From the NCBI GenBank assembly GCA_003481005.1, contig QUKC01000003.1:124001-188000 (forward strand): 64,000 nucleotides of DNA, in the 5' to 3' direction. Below the pieces are notes generated by a model. It was not told the DNA's origin. It made no database searches and saw nothing but the letters and a program-made list of their open reading frames with translations. The translations under genes were made by a program, and so were the position numbers. Shown one piece after another: positions 42,531-50,771 of the stretch. The stretch comes from Firmicutes bacterium TM09-10. GTDB lineage: Bacteria > Bacillota > Clostridia > Lachnospirales > Lachnospiraceae. The number at the start of each line of letters is the position of its first letter. The stretch's first letter is position 1.

Positions 42531-43513
42531 CCTGCCACCTCCCCGGTGAAAATTCTGGCAATGCTCTCTTCCAGCGGAACCTCCGTCACAGTAAAGTCAT
42601 CCACCGGAAACATGGAAAGCATCTGCGACGCCGTTTCCTTGATCCGCTCCTTCGGGATTTCCAGAACTGCCGTCAGATCTTTATTTTCCCGAACCCGCCC
42701 GAATATGGACAGCTTCCCGGTTTCTACCGGGCTGGAAAAAGAAAGGGTCAGCAGGCGTTTATCCCCCATCCTGTGGTTGATATCAGAAAGCGCGCCGTCG
42801 TAGACCAGCGTGCCGCTGTTAATAATGACTGCCCGGCTGCAAAGTGCTTCGATATCCCGCATATAATGGCTCGTTAAAATGACCGTTGTTTTCGTCTGTT
42901 CGTTATAATAGTGTAAAAAGTCACGGATTTTCTGCTGGGACACGATATCCAGACCGATCGTCGGCTCGTCTAAAAACAGAATACCGGGGCGGTGAATCAG
43001 CGCCGCCAGGATTTCCATCTTCATCCGTTCTCCGAGAGAAAGTCTGCGCACCTGAATATTCATCAGCTCCCGCACGCCAAGAAGCTCCGACAGCTCGTCC
43101 ACGGTCTTTTTGTATTCCCTGTCATCCACATCGTAAATGCATTTATTCAGATACAGGCTGTCGCTGGCAGGCAGATCCCACCACAGCTGATTTTTCTGAC
43201 CCATGACGATGGCAAAGCTTCGCTTGAACTCATTTTTCCGTTCCCAGGGCACAAAGCCATTCACCAGAACCTCCCCGGATGTCGGATACAAAATACCGGA
43301 CAGAAGCTTTAATGTCGTCGTCTTTCCTGCGCCGTTTGGTCCCAGCAGCGCCATCATTTCCCCTTTTTCCACGGAAAAAGAAACGTCCTTTACCGCTTCC
43401 TTTGTCAGCATCTGCCGGTGGAACAGGTTATTTAACGATCCCTGCAGCCCCGCGCCTTTTTTATAATAGGAAAATTCCTTCCGCAGATTATTGACCGAAA
43501 TCATCTCTTCCAT
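42527..43513 (-). CDS. ABC-2 exporter ATP-binding protein (COG4586-like)
   Basis: A 328-residue ATPase. The start is taken as ATG 43513, after GAGGGAAGCA; ATG 43504 is also possible. The N-terminal extension with GLQGSLNNLFHRQ is typical of this exporter class. Walker A LGPNGAGKTTTLK, signature LSLGERMKMEI (SLGER in place of SGGQ), Walker B PGILFLDEPTIGLD and H-loop LTSHYMRDI are clear; a C-terminal ~80-residue regulatory domain follows. It powers the two six-helix permeases downstream. A LytTR regulator precedes it by 43 nt. Confidence 0.93.
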   Translation of the reverse strand: MEEMISVNNLRKEFSYYKKGAGLQGSLNNLFHRQMLTKEAVKDVSFSVEKGEMMALLGPNGAGKTTTLKLLSGILYPTSGEVLVNGFVPWERKNEFKRSFAIVMGQKNQLWWDLPASDSLYLNKCIYDVDDREYKKTVDELSELLGVRELMNIQVRRLSLGERMKMEILAALIHRPGILFLDEPTIGLDIVSQQKIRDFLHYYNEQTKTTVILTSHYMRDIEALCSRAVIINSGTLVYDGALSDINHRMGDKRLLTLSFSSPVETGKLSIFGRVRENKDLTAVLEIPKERIKETASQMLSMFPVDDFTVTEVPLEESIARIFTGEVAG

Positions 43514-43556
43514 TGCTTCCCTCACTTTTCTATGCCTTGATACGCCAGCGCACATC

Positions 43557-44312
43557 TCACTCCAAAAACTCCGCATGCCGAATCCACGCCTCGTAGCGCG
43601 CCATGACTTCCGGATATCGGTAGCGGCTGACCGGAAGCTGGCTGCCATCCTCCAGCTCTATCATTTCCCTTCCAATCCGGCTGATCTGCCCGGGATTGAC
43701 CAGAAAACTTTTGTGGACGCGTAAAAACGACCTGACGCGCAGCTTTTCCTCCCAGTATCCGAGCGTTTCCGACGTCAGAAACACCTTCTTTTCGCAGTGC
43801 ACCCAGATCTCGTGCCGCATACTTTCCAGATACAGGATTTCCTTTTCCCGCACCCGGATTCTGCCGTCGGACGAAGGGCTTTCCCGATACGGAAAGCTCC
43901 GGTAACCGCTGCCCGTGCGCCTCTGTTTTTTCAATTTTGCAAGCGCCGCCTTCAAATCCTGTTCCAGCGCATATCCCCGCACCACATGGAAAAAAGGCTT
44001 TGTCAGTGCATCAAACACCGCTTCCGGGCCGTCCGCCACAAAAATCACCGCAAGGCGGGGATATTCTTCCAACAGGCTGTCTACTTCCTCCGACAGGACA
44101 TTTTCACAGTTGCCCGACCAGATCAGACAATCCAGAGCTTCCAACGCTTCCGCAGATTTTTCCGTGATCCGTACAAACTCTGTCTGACCGCTTTTTTCCG
44201 CCCGGACTGGCTCTTCTTCCGAAAACTGCCCCTGCAGGGAAAGCGCCTGCATCATGTATTCAATTTTTTCCAGGGCTTCCTTCGGCTCTCCGCACAATCC
44301 AACAAGCGGCAT
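43557..44312 (-). CDS. LytTR DNA-binding protein with a degenerate receiver-like domain
   Basis: A 251-residue regulator starting at ATG 44312, five nt after GGAGG; the ATG at 44324 is inside that ribosome site. The C-terminal LytTR domain (about 145-245) shows VREKEILYLESMRHEIWVH, SFLRVHKSFLVNPGQI and LEDGSQLPVSRYRYPEV. The N-terminal ~120 residues resemble a receiver (LVGLCGEPKEALEKIE, LAVIFVADGPEA, KPFFHVVRGY) but the phosphoacceptor position reads ALDCLIWSGN without the usual Asp at the strand end, and no sensor kinase lies nearby. It probably controls the ABC-2 exporter downstream without classic phosphorylation; that is inference. Confidence 0.83.
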   Translation of the reverse strand: MPLVGLCGEPKEALEKIEYMMQALSLQGQFSEEEPVRAEKSGQTEFVRITEKSAEALEALDCLIWSGNCENVLSEEVDSLLEEYPRLAVIFVADGPEAVFDALTKPFFHVVRGYALEQDLKAALAKLKKQRRTGSGYRSFPYRESPSSDGRIRVREKEILYLESMRHEIWVHCEKKVFLTSETLGYWEEKLRVRSFLRVHKSFLVNPGQISRIGREMIELEDGSQLPVSRYRYPEVMARYEAWIRHAEFLE

Positions 44313-44352
44313 TTTATCCTCCATCCCACAGATGTTCTGCTACTACCTTTTC

Positions 44353-44380
44353 ATCTTAGCAGACCTCGTTAAAAAAACAA
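44353..44380 (-). promoter_or_regulatory. Promoter of the LytTR-ABC-2 unit
   Basis: Minus-strand TTGTTT (44380-44375), 16-nt spacer, TAAGAT (44358-44353), about 40 nt before the LytTR start. Confidence 0.45.
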
Positions 44381-44507
44381 TCCGCTATGCACCAATCGCA
44401 GTCCGTGCGCCCCAATGGTATGCGAAAGCACAACGGCAACACAGCGTAAAACCACTGTCGGTCGCCGCTCCTAACGCACTGCACTGGATTTTCTCGCAAA
44501 ATTTTTC

Positions 44508-44573
44508 TTGACAAATTTCAAATCCCTCTATATTATTATCTATGGTAATTATCAAAGATAATCATATAGAGGG
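44508..44573 (+). promoter_or_regulatory. Promoter with a 50-bp imperfect palindrome before MarR-MATE
   Basis: TTGACA (44508-44513), 17-nt spacer, TATTAT (44531-44536). A 50-bp near-palindrome (44524-44573) with outer arms CCCTCTATAT/ATATAGAGGG and inner ATTATCT/AGATAAT covers the -10, the start point and the GAGGG ribosome site. Probable MarR autorepressor operator. Confidence 0.75.
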
Positions 44574-44580
44574 ATTTTTT

Positions 44581-45033
44581 ATGACAATTGAACTCATCAA
44601 ACGGCTGCTGGACGCCTGCTATGAGGCAAAGCGCATCCGCGATATGCTCCCGCCGCTGCCGGACGGCGTGACACCATCCTATATCCATTTTCTGGATGTC
44701 ATCGAACAGATGGAAAAAAACGGAACTTCCGTAAAAGTATCCGACATCAGCGATGCGTTGAACCTTCCGCGTCCCGGCGTGACCCGGACAGTAAAGGAGA
44801 TGGAGCAAAAAGGCTATCTGACCAAAAAGCCGTCCGAAGAGGATGCACGCATCATGTACCTTTTCATTACAGACGAAGGCAAAAAGCTCTCTGCCAAGTA
44901 CAACGAACAGGTTTTTAACGCCCTGCTGCCCGATCTGGAGACCATCTCCGGCGAAGATGCGGAATGTACCATTCGTACTATTGAAATATTTTATCGGGTA
45001 ATGTGTGAAAGGAGAAACGACCTTGACAAGTGA
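44581..45033 (+). CDS. MarR family transcriptional regulator
   Basis: A 150-residue regulator starting at ATG 44581, after GAGGG. The winged helix includes TPSYIHFLDVIEQMEKNG, KVSDISDALNLPRPGVTRTVKEMEQKGYLTKK and the wing SEEDARIMYLFITDEGKKL. It overlaps the MATE gene by 11 nt, so it is the first gene of a two-gene unit and most likely represses both; a 50-bp palindrome covers its promoter and ribosome site. Confidence 0.93.
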   Translation: MTIELIKRLLDACYEAKRIRDMLPPLPDGVTPSYIHFLDVIEQMEKNGTSVKVSDISDALNLPRPGVTRTVKEMEQKGYLTKKPSEEDARIMYLFITDEGKKLSAKYNEQVFNALLPDLETISGEDAECTIRTIEIFYRVMCERRNDLDK

Positions 45034-46363
45034 TAAGACAGATTTTACACAGGGAAATATTTTAAAGAAGCTGGTACCTTTTATGATTCCGATTCTGGGC
45101 GCGCTGGTACTCCAGGCCGCCTACGGCGCGGTCGATTTGCTCGTCGTCGGCAGATTTGGCTCCACCTCCGGGCTTTCTGCGGTTTCCACCGGCAGCCAGG
45201 TGTTAAACCTCGTCACCTTTGTTGTGACACAGCTCGCAATGGGCGTCACCGTCCTGATCGCCCGTTATCTCGGGGAAAAGAACCCGGAACAGATCGGCTC
45301 TGTCATCGGCGGCGCGGCGGTTGTATTCACACTGCTTTCTGTCTGCCTGTTCGCAGGGATGGTTTTCTTTGCCCGCCCCATCTCTGTACTCATGCAGGCT
45401 CCTGCTGAAGCAGTCACTCTGACCACAAGTTATGTTCGTATCTGCGGCAGCGGTATTTTCTTCATCGTCGCCTACAACCTGCTGTCGGCGATTTTCCGCG
45501 GACTTGGCGACAGCAAATCTCCGCTCCTGTTCGTCCTCGTCGCATGTATCGTCAACATCGTCGGCGACCTCGTTTTGGTTGCCGGTCTGCACATGGACGC
45601 AGCGGGCGCAGCATTTGCAACCGTATTTGCACAGGCGATCAGCGTTGTCTTTGCGGTGGTTATTCTTTTCAAAAAGCAGCTGCCCTTCCACATTGGCAAA
45701 AGCGATCTTGGCTTCAATTCCCAGTGCAGCAAATTTTTAAGCATCGGACTTCCTCTCGCCCTGCAGGAATTTCTGACCCAGGTTTCGTTCCTCGCCCTCT
45801 GCGCCTTTGTCAACCGCCTCGGCCTGGAAGCCTCCTCCGGCTATGGTGTCGCCTGCAAAATTGTCAACTTTGCAATGCTGATCCCCAGCTCCCTGATGCA
45901 GTCCATGGCGTCCTTCGTTTCCCAGAATGTCGGTGCAGGCAATCTGAAACGGGCCAAAAAATCCATGTTCACCGGAATCGGCATTGGTCTGATCTTCGGC
46001 TGCCTCGTCTTTACCCTCATCTGGTTTAAGGGTGACCTGCTCGCATCTTTCTTTTCCACAGACGCTTCCGTTATCCAAAACGGCTTCGCGTACTTAAAGG
46101 GCTTTGCGCCCGAAACCATCGTCACCGCTGTTTTGTTCAGCATGATCGGCTACTTCAACGGTAACAACAAAACCCTCTGGGTTATGCTCCAGGGTCTGAT
46201 CCAGACCCTCTGCGTCCGTCTCCCCTTCGCTTACTTCATGAGTATCCAGCCAAACGCCAGCCTGACAAGGATCGGACTTGCCGCACCGGTTTCCACAACT
46301 GTCGGCATCCTGTTGAACGTTGGATTTTATCTCTACCTGAACAAGAAAGAAAAACGCGCCTGA
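45023..46363 (+). CDS. MATE family efflux transporter
   Basis: A 446-residue transporter. The start is taken as TTG 45023, eight nt after AAAGGAG, inside the end of the MarR gene; a GTG at 45005 is in-frame but overlaps the ribosome site. TQGNILKKLVPFMIPILGALVLQAAYGAVDLLVVGRFG begins the 12-helix MATE fold and LPLALQEFLTQVSFLALCAFVNRLG starts the second half. Coupling to MarR suggests drug or metabolite induced export. Its stop codon lies in the loop of its own terminator. Confidence 0.93.
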   Translation: MTSDKTDFTQGNILKKLVPFMIPILGALVLQAAYGAVDLLVVGRFGSTSGLSAVSTGSQVLNLVTFVVTQLAMGVTVLIARYLGEKNPEQIGSVIGGAAVVFTLLSVCLFAGMVFFARPISVLMQAPAEAVTLTTSYVRICGSGIFFIVAYNLLSAIFRGLGDSKSPLLFVLVACIVNIVGDLVLVAGLHMDAAGAAFATVFAQAISVVFAVVILFKKQLPFHIGKSDLGFNSQCSKFLSIGLPLALQEFLTQVSFLALCAFVNRLGLEASSGYGVACKIVNFAMLIPSSLMQSMASFVSQNVGAGNLKRAKKSMFTGIGIGLIFGCLVFTLIWFKGDLLASFFSTDASVIQNGFAYLKGFAPETIVTAVLFSMIGYFNGNNKTLWVMLQGLIQTLCVRLPFAYFMSIQPNASLTRIGLAAPVSTTVGILLNVGFYLYLNKKEKRA

Positions 46364-46376
46364 CGGCGCGTTTTTT
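46350..46376 (+). terminator. Terminator overlapping the MATE stop codon
   Basis: AAACGCGCC-TGAC-GGCGCGTTT followed by TTT. The TGA stop is in the tetraloop. Confidence 0.9.
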
Positions 46377-46500
46377 ATCGTATAGGAAACTTCGTTTCCA
46401 TACGATAAAAACGCTCCGCGAGGATCGCACTGCAGCGGAACGGAAGAATGTCGCTTGCGCGACCCGCTGCAGGCGGAGAATCCTGCTTCGCAGGATTCTT
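46376..46500 (-). repeat. R2 structured repeat, copy b (inverted)
   Basis: Reads on the minus strand: GAATCCTGC-GAA-GCAGGATTC, CTCCGC...GCGGAG enclosing a perfect CTGCAGCGG/CCGCTGCAG stem and the GTCGC-GCAA-GCGAC hairpin, then ATCGTATGGAAAC-GAA-GTTTCCTATACGAT. It starts just past the C69 dipeptidase stop. Confidence 0.9.
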
Positions 46501-46502
46501 TT

Positions 46503-47987
46503 TCATGCATCCGATCTGGAATATGCGTTTTTCATCTGGCTGCTCAGCTCAAACAACACCTTATCAAGCGTATCGTCCGTTTCCTTCTGCAGCATCGCAG
46601 CAATCTCCGCATTTGCCTGCTGCCGCAGCGCTTTTCTTACCGCCGGATCCTGTTCTGCTGCCAAACGTGCATCATAGCGGTTGATCAGCTCGTGTCCCTT
46701 TGCTGCAACCCTTTCCTGATAACGCTCCACATGGAACAGAGATTTATGATAGGAAGCGTCCGCCATCGCTGCGATCAGACGGCTCGACCAGTAAAAGTTC
46801 TCTGTCGAAACCCGCCCGGTCGTGTTGTTTAAATACTCCGGTGTTTCCTCCACATCTGCATAAAATGGAACAAGGGCGTTAAATGCATTGGACCCGTAGG
46901 CAATCCATTCCACCGGACTGCAGTCTGCTTCCATATCCGGTCTGATCTGGATCAACGCCATGAAATCATTTCGGTTGATGCCGATGGAACGGTATGCACC
47001 ACGCATGGCTTTATCGCCATAGGATCCATAGGGATCATACGGCGTCCCCTGATAGTGACCGGACAGGACATATTTCACATCCTCGACTGTGATCTTTTTT
47101 TCGGGAACCATGCACCACGGCAGATCGTCGGAAACCGGTGTAAAATCAGCAAGCGCACCGTCCCAGCGATAGGTGTTCGGATTCAGATACCGCTCCATAA
47201 ACCATGCCCGGGGTGTGTTGTATACATGATCTGCATCGTCATGGCTGCCGAAGACATCCCGCGGATTCAGCGAACCGTCCATCGAAAGGTTCAGATGGTA
47301 GGTTTCGATAAATTCTTTCAAATCTGCGGAGCAGAGGAAATTTTTCTGTTCTCCGTAAGCATCTTCCAGATCAAAGCTGTCGATTCCGAGCTGGTTTGGC
47401 ATCACGACATAAACCTCATCCGGCACTCTTCTTGCCATCCAGTGATGTCCTCCGATGGTTTCCAGCCACCAGATCTCGTCTTTATCCTGAAAAGCGATTC
47501 CGTTCATCTCATATGTCCCGTATTGCTCCAACAGGCTGCCAAGACGTAAAACGCCCTCTCTGGCGCTTCTGATATAAGGAAGCACCAGACAAACCAGATC
47601 CTCTTCCCCGATTCCTCCGGCAATCTCTTCCTTTCCATCCGCTGCAGGCTGATAAACGACCAACGAATCCGCTCCCAGCACGCGCGGATTCGAGGTGATC
47701 GTCTCAGTAGCAGTCATCGCAACATGTGCCTCATTGACGCCGCTGGCAGCCCAGATACCTTTTCCTTCCACCGCATTCGGCATCGCTGTATAGCGCATCG
47801 GATTCTCCGGCAGTTCGATGGTCACATGAGAGAGTACGGAATGATAGGTTTTCGGCTGCTGCTCCGGAGAAACCACTGCAAACTTCTTCGCTGTAAAATG
47901 TCCGGCGCCGGAATCATCGTTTCTCGCGATCACCGTTGAACCGTCATAGGTCGCTTTTTTCCCGACCAGTATTGTTGTACACCCCAT
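46503..47987 (-). CDS. C69 family dipeptidase (PepD-like Ntn hydrolase)
   Basis: A 494-residue peptidase starting at ATG 47987, after AGGAGGTCAGAT; the longer reading frame runs into murF and is rejected. MGCTTILVGKKATYDGSTVI places Cys3 at the N-terminus as the likely nucleophile after processing, followed by RNDDS, the family's Arg-Asn/Asp pair. VNEAHVAMTATETI and WWLETIGGHHWMARRVPDEVYVV match the family. C69 enzymes cleave dipeptides, and related proteins act on bile salts or penicillins in the wider Ntn clan. It follows murF by 11 nt. Confidence 0.9.
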   Translation of the reverse strand: MGCTTILVGKKATYDGSTVIARNDDSGAGHFTAKKFAVVSPEQQPKTYHSVLSHVTIELPENPMRYTAMPNAVEGKGIWAASGVNEAHVAMTATETITSNPRVLGADSLVVYQPAADGKEEIAGGIGEEDLVCLVLPYIRSAREGVLRLGSLLEQYGTYEMNGIAFQDKDEIWWLETIGGHHWMARRVPDEVYVVMPNQLGIDSFDLEDAYGEQKNFLCSADLKEFIETYHLNLSMDGSLNPRDVFGSHDDADHVYNTPRAWFMERYLNPNTYRWDGALADFTPVSDDLPWCMVPEKKITVEDVKYVLSGHYQGTPYDPYGSYGDKAMRGAYRSIGINRNDFMALIQIRPDMEADCSPVEWIAYGSNAFNALVPFYADVEETPEYLNNTTGRVSTENFYWSSRLIAAMADASYHKSLFHVERYQERVAAKGHELINRYDARLAAEQDPAVRKALRQQANAEIAAMLQKETDDTLDKVLFELSSQMKNAYSRSDA

Positions 47988-47998
47988 ATCTGACCTCC

Positions 47999-49450
47999 TT
48001 ATTTTTCTAATGCTTCTACGATCTTTGCATACCCCATGCCGTGGGAAGCCTTGATCAGTACCGAATCCCCGGAATGCAGAAGTCCAGGCAATGCTGCAAG
48101 CAGTGCGTCGGTATCTGCGAAATGCTCCGCCTGAGAAATTCCAGCTTCCTTCGCTGTCCGGTACATCTCTTCCGAAAGGCTTCCTGCACAATACAGGCAG
48201 TCTATGCCTTGTTCTGCGGCATATGCGCCAACCTGCCCGTGCATCTCCCTTTCCTTTTCTCCAAGCTCAAACATATCACCGAGCACCGCAACTTTGCGTC
48301 CGTCTGCCAGACTTAACAGATCCAGCGCAGCCTTGGTCGAAACCGGGTTTGCATTGTAGCAGTCGTCGATCAGCACCAGATCCCCCGCCTGCACAACACG
48401 GCTTCTGCCGCTTACTGCCTGCACGGCAGCGATTCCGGCTGCAATCTGCTCTGTCGTCAGTCCGAGCTGTAAACCAACTGCAGTCGCCGCCAGCGCATTT
48501 AACACCATATGCGCGCCCGGCAGCGGAATCTGTACGTCAAACGCAGCGTCCGGCGTGTGGATTGTCGCTGTACTGCCCAGCAGTTCACGGCTTACGATGG
48601 TGTCTGCGTAAATATCGTTTTCGGGAGAAAGTCCAAAGTGAACCGGCCTTTTGCCGTGTACTTCCTCAATTGTCATGAGTTTGTCATCGTCTCCGTTGAC
48701 ACAGACCGTCCCTTCAGGATTCATAAAGTCAAAAATCTCGGATTTTGCCTTCAAAATACCGTCCCGGCTTCCGAGGAATTCCAGATGGCACTGACCGATA
48801 TTTGTCATCACGCAAATATCCGGCTTTACCATCTCGCTTAAACGGTGCATCTCCCCGAAATGATTGATGCCCATCTCCACAACGGCAGCCTCCGTATCCT
48901 CCGGCATGGCAAGCAGTGTCAACGGCACGCCGATTTCGTTGTTGAAATTGCCCTGCGTCTTGTGTGTCTTGTATTTCTGTGCAAGCACTGACGCAACAAA
49001 TTCTTTCGTACTGGTCTTGCCGACGCTTCCGGTGATCCCAACGATCGGAATTGGCATCTGCTCTCTGTAAAACGCAGCGATCTGCCGAAGCGCAGCCAGA
49101 CTGTCCTCCACACGGATGCAGGGACCCGGCAGTTCTTCCGGTTCTTCTTCACACACAACCGCAATCGCGCCCTTGTCAAAAACTTCCCGGATAAACTGAT
49201 GCCCATCCACCCGTTCTCCGCGGATTGCCACAAAAATATCGCCCGGTTCCACTTTGCGGGAATCGATTACGATTCCTGCCGCTTCTTTGCCGGAATAGCC
49301 GCGGATTACAGCCATTCCCGCCGCCGGACAGGTTCCGGTATGCTTTCCAGCCGGCACAGCCAGATGCCCCTTACAGGCTCTTGCAATATTCCATATCGTC
49401 ATGTTTTTCATATCACTTTTGGTCTCCATTTTGCAGTTGAAAAGCTGCAT
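47999..49450 (-). CDS. murF: UDP-N-acetylmuramoyl-tripeptide--D-alanyl-D-alanine ligase
   Basis: A 483-residue Mur ligase that adds D-Ala-D-Ala to the peptidoglycan precursor. The start is taken as ATG 49450, nine nt after GAGG at the ddl stop; ATG 49411 or 49402 (MTIWNIARACKG) is closer to the usual N-terminus and remains possible. ATP loop VGITGSVGKTSTKEFV near residue 140, QGNFNNEIGVPLTLL, MGINHFGEMHRLS and DDCYNANPVSTKAALD with LGDMFELG near 380 are diagnostic. It follows ddl, which makes its substrate. Confidence 0.96.
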   Translation of the reverse strand: MQLFNCKMETKSDMKNMTIWNIARACKGHLAVPAGKHTGTCPAAGMAVIRGYSGKEAAGIVIDSRKVEPGDIFVAIRGERVDGHQFIREVFDKGAIAVVCEEEPEELPGPCIRVEDSLAALRQIAAFYREQMPIPIVGITGSVGKTSTKEFVASVLAQKYKTHKTQGNFNNEIGVPLTLLAMPEDTEAAVVEMGINHFGEMHRLSEMVKPDICVMTNIGQCHLEFLGSRDGILKAKSEIFDFMNPEGTVCVNGDDDKLMTIEEVHGKRPVHFGLSPENDIYADTIVSRELLGSTATIHTPDAAFDVQIPLPGAHMVLNALAATAVGLQLGLTTEQIAAGIAAVQAVSGRSRVVQAGDLVLIDDCYNANPVSTKAALDLLSLADGRKVAVLGDMFELGEKEREMHGQVGAYAAEQGIDCLYCAGSLSEEMYRTAKEAGISQAEHFADTDALLAALPGLLHSGDSVLIKASHGMGYAKIVEALEK

Positions 49451-49455
49451 CCTTT

Positions 49456-50490
49456 TCAATCCTCAAACGCCATATCCAGAATCTTCTGACAAAGCTCGTC
49501 ATAGCTGATGCCGACCGCTGCTGCTTCCTGAGGAATCAGGGAGGTAGGCGTCATGCCGGGGAGCGTATTCGCCTCCAGACAGTAGGCGTTTCCGGCCTCA
49601 TCCATCATAAAATCCATCCGGGCATATTTATGCAGGCGCAGGGCATCGAATACACGCTCTGAAATCTTCTGGATCTTTCTGGTGCTCTCTTCGCCGATCG
49701 GCGCAGGGCAAATCTCAATGGTGCTGCCCGCCTGATATTTGTTTTTGTAATCGTAAAAACCTTCCTTCGGCGCGATTTCCACGATCGGAAGTGCTTTGCC
49801 GTCCAGCACGCAGCAGGTTAACTCCCTGCCCTTGATATATTCTTCTACAACGACCTCGTCTCCATATAAAAATGCATCATCGAGTGCTGCCTGATAGTCC
49901 TCTTCTTTCTGCACGATGGAAACGCCGATGCTCGAACCACCGGAGCTTACCTTTACCACGCAGGGGAACTTCGGCTGCTGGCCTTCTCCCGGCTCCTGAC
50001 CTTTTTTCAGGCGGAAGCCTGCTGGGGTCGGAATCCCGTTTTGCATAAACAGTTCTTTTGCAAGGCACTTATCCATCGCCAGCGCGCCGCTGACAAAGTC
50101 TGTGCCGGTGTAGCGGATTCCCAGCAGATCAAATGCCGCCTGCACCTTGCCCCCTTCTCCGTCTGCACCGTGCAGTCCTAAAAAGACAACGTCCGCCATC
50201 TGACAGATCTTGATCACGTTGGGGCCAAAGTAACATTTGCCACCGTCCTTGCGCAGTGCCTTTACCGCACTGATATCGGGATTGATCTCATGAATCGCTT
50301 CGATTCCTGCAGAAAAATCCTCATCACTTTCAAAAATATGATCAATGTCGTCCCGTTCCATTCCAAGAAAAACGTCCAGCAGGACAGCCTGATGTCCCAG
50401 TCTCTTCATCGCCTGATAAATCATCTTGCCGGAAATCAGGGATACGTCACGTTCCGTGCTGATTCCGCCTGCTAATACTACAACCTTCAT
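49456..50490 (-). CDS. ddl: D-alanine--D-alanine ligase
   Basis: A 344-residue ATP-grasp ligase of normal length. VVLAGGISTERDVSLISG at the start, HGADGEGGKVQAAFDLLGIRYTG near 110, the ATP-grasp KVSSGGSSIGVSIVQ near 184, and EANTLPGMTPTSLIPQEAAAVGISY near the C-terminus identify it. The active-site loop end reads with Tyr in FYDYKNKYQAGST, as in ordinary D-Ala-D-Ala ligases rather than D-Ala-D-Lac types. ATG follows GAGGAGAAAGAC. A promoter, TTTACG-17-TATACT, lies at 50563-50535. Confidence 0.96.
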   Translation of the reverse strand: MKVVVLAGGISTERDVSLISGKMIYQAMKRLGHQAVLLDVFLGMERDDIDHIFESDEDFSAGIEAIHEINPDISAVKALRKDGGKCYFGPNVIKICQMADVVFLGLHGADGEGGKVQAAFDLLGIRYTGTDFVSGALAMDKCLAKELFMQNGIPTPAGFRLKKGQEPGEGQQPKFPCVVKVSSGGSSIGVSIVQKEEDYQAALDDAFLYGDEVVVEEYIKGRELTCCVLDGKALPIVEIAPKEGFYDYKNKYQAGSTIEICPAPIGEESTRKIQKISERVFDALRLHKYARMDFMMDEAGNAYCLEANTLPGMTPTSLIPQEAAAVGISYDELCQKILDMAFED

Positions 50491-50534
50491 GTCTTTCTCC
50501 TCTTCTACTGTTTTCCAAAATTACTTCATGCCAT

Positions 50535-50563
50535 AGTATACGCTCAATCCACTGCCCCGTAAA
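50535..50563 (-). promoter_or_regulatory. Promoter of ddl-murF
   Basis: Minus-strand TTTACG (50563-50558), 17-nt spacer, TATACT (50540-50535), 45 nt before ddl. Confidence 0.5.
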
Positions 50564-50658
50564 GGAAAATCCGCAGTCAGTTTGCCTAAAATACCGATAC
50601 AATTTACCGTGTTATCCAGTTAAAGCGCTGAAATATTAATTTTTTGTAAAATTTTTAC

Positions 50659-50732
50659 ACACCTTCCTGCAAATAGGTGTATAATACAAGCACGTTACAA
50701 AGACAGATGTCTTTCCACAAAAGACATTTTTT
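50659..50732 (+). promoter_or_regulatory. livJ promoter region and attenuator-like leader
   Basis: TATAAT at 50680-50685; ACACCT/AGGTGT inverted repeat (50659-50664, 50675-50680) just before it. In the leader, ATGTCTTT (50707-50714) can pair with AAAGACAT (50720-50727), followed by T6, an intrinsic terminator; the same TGTCTTT can instead pair with upstream AAAGACA (50699-50705). The two hairpins exclude each other. The -35 is weak. Confidence 0.55.
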
Positions 50733-50771
50733 CCAGGAAGGGCATTTTTCTTTTGAAAAGGAGGAACTATT

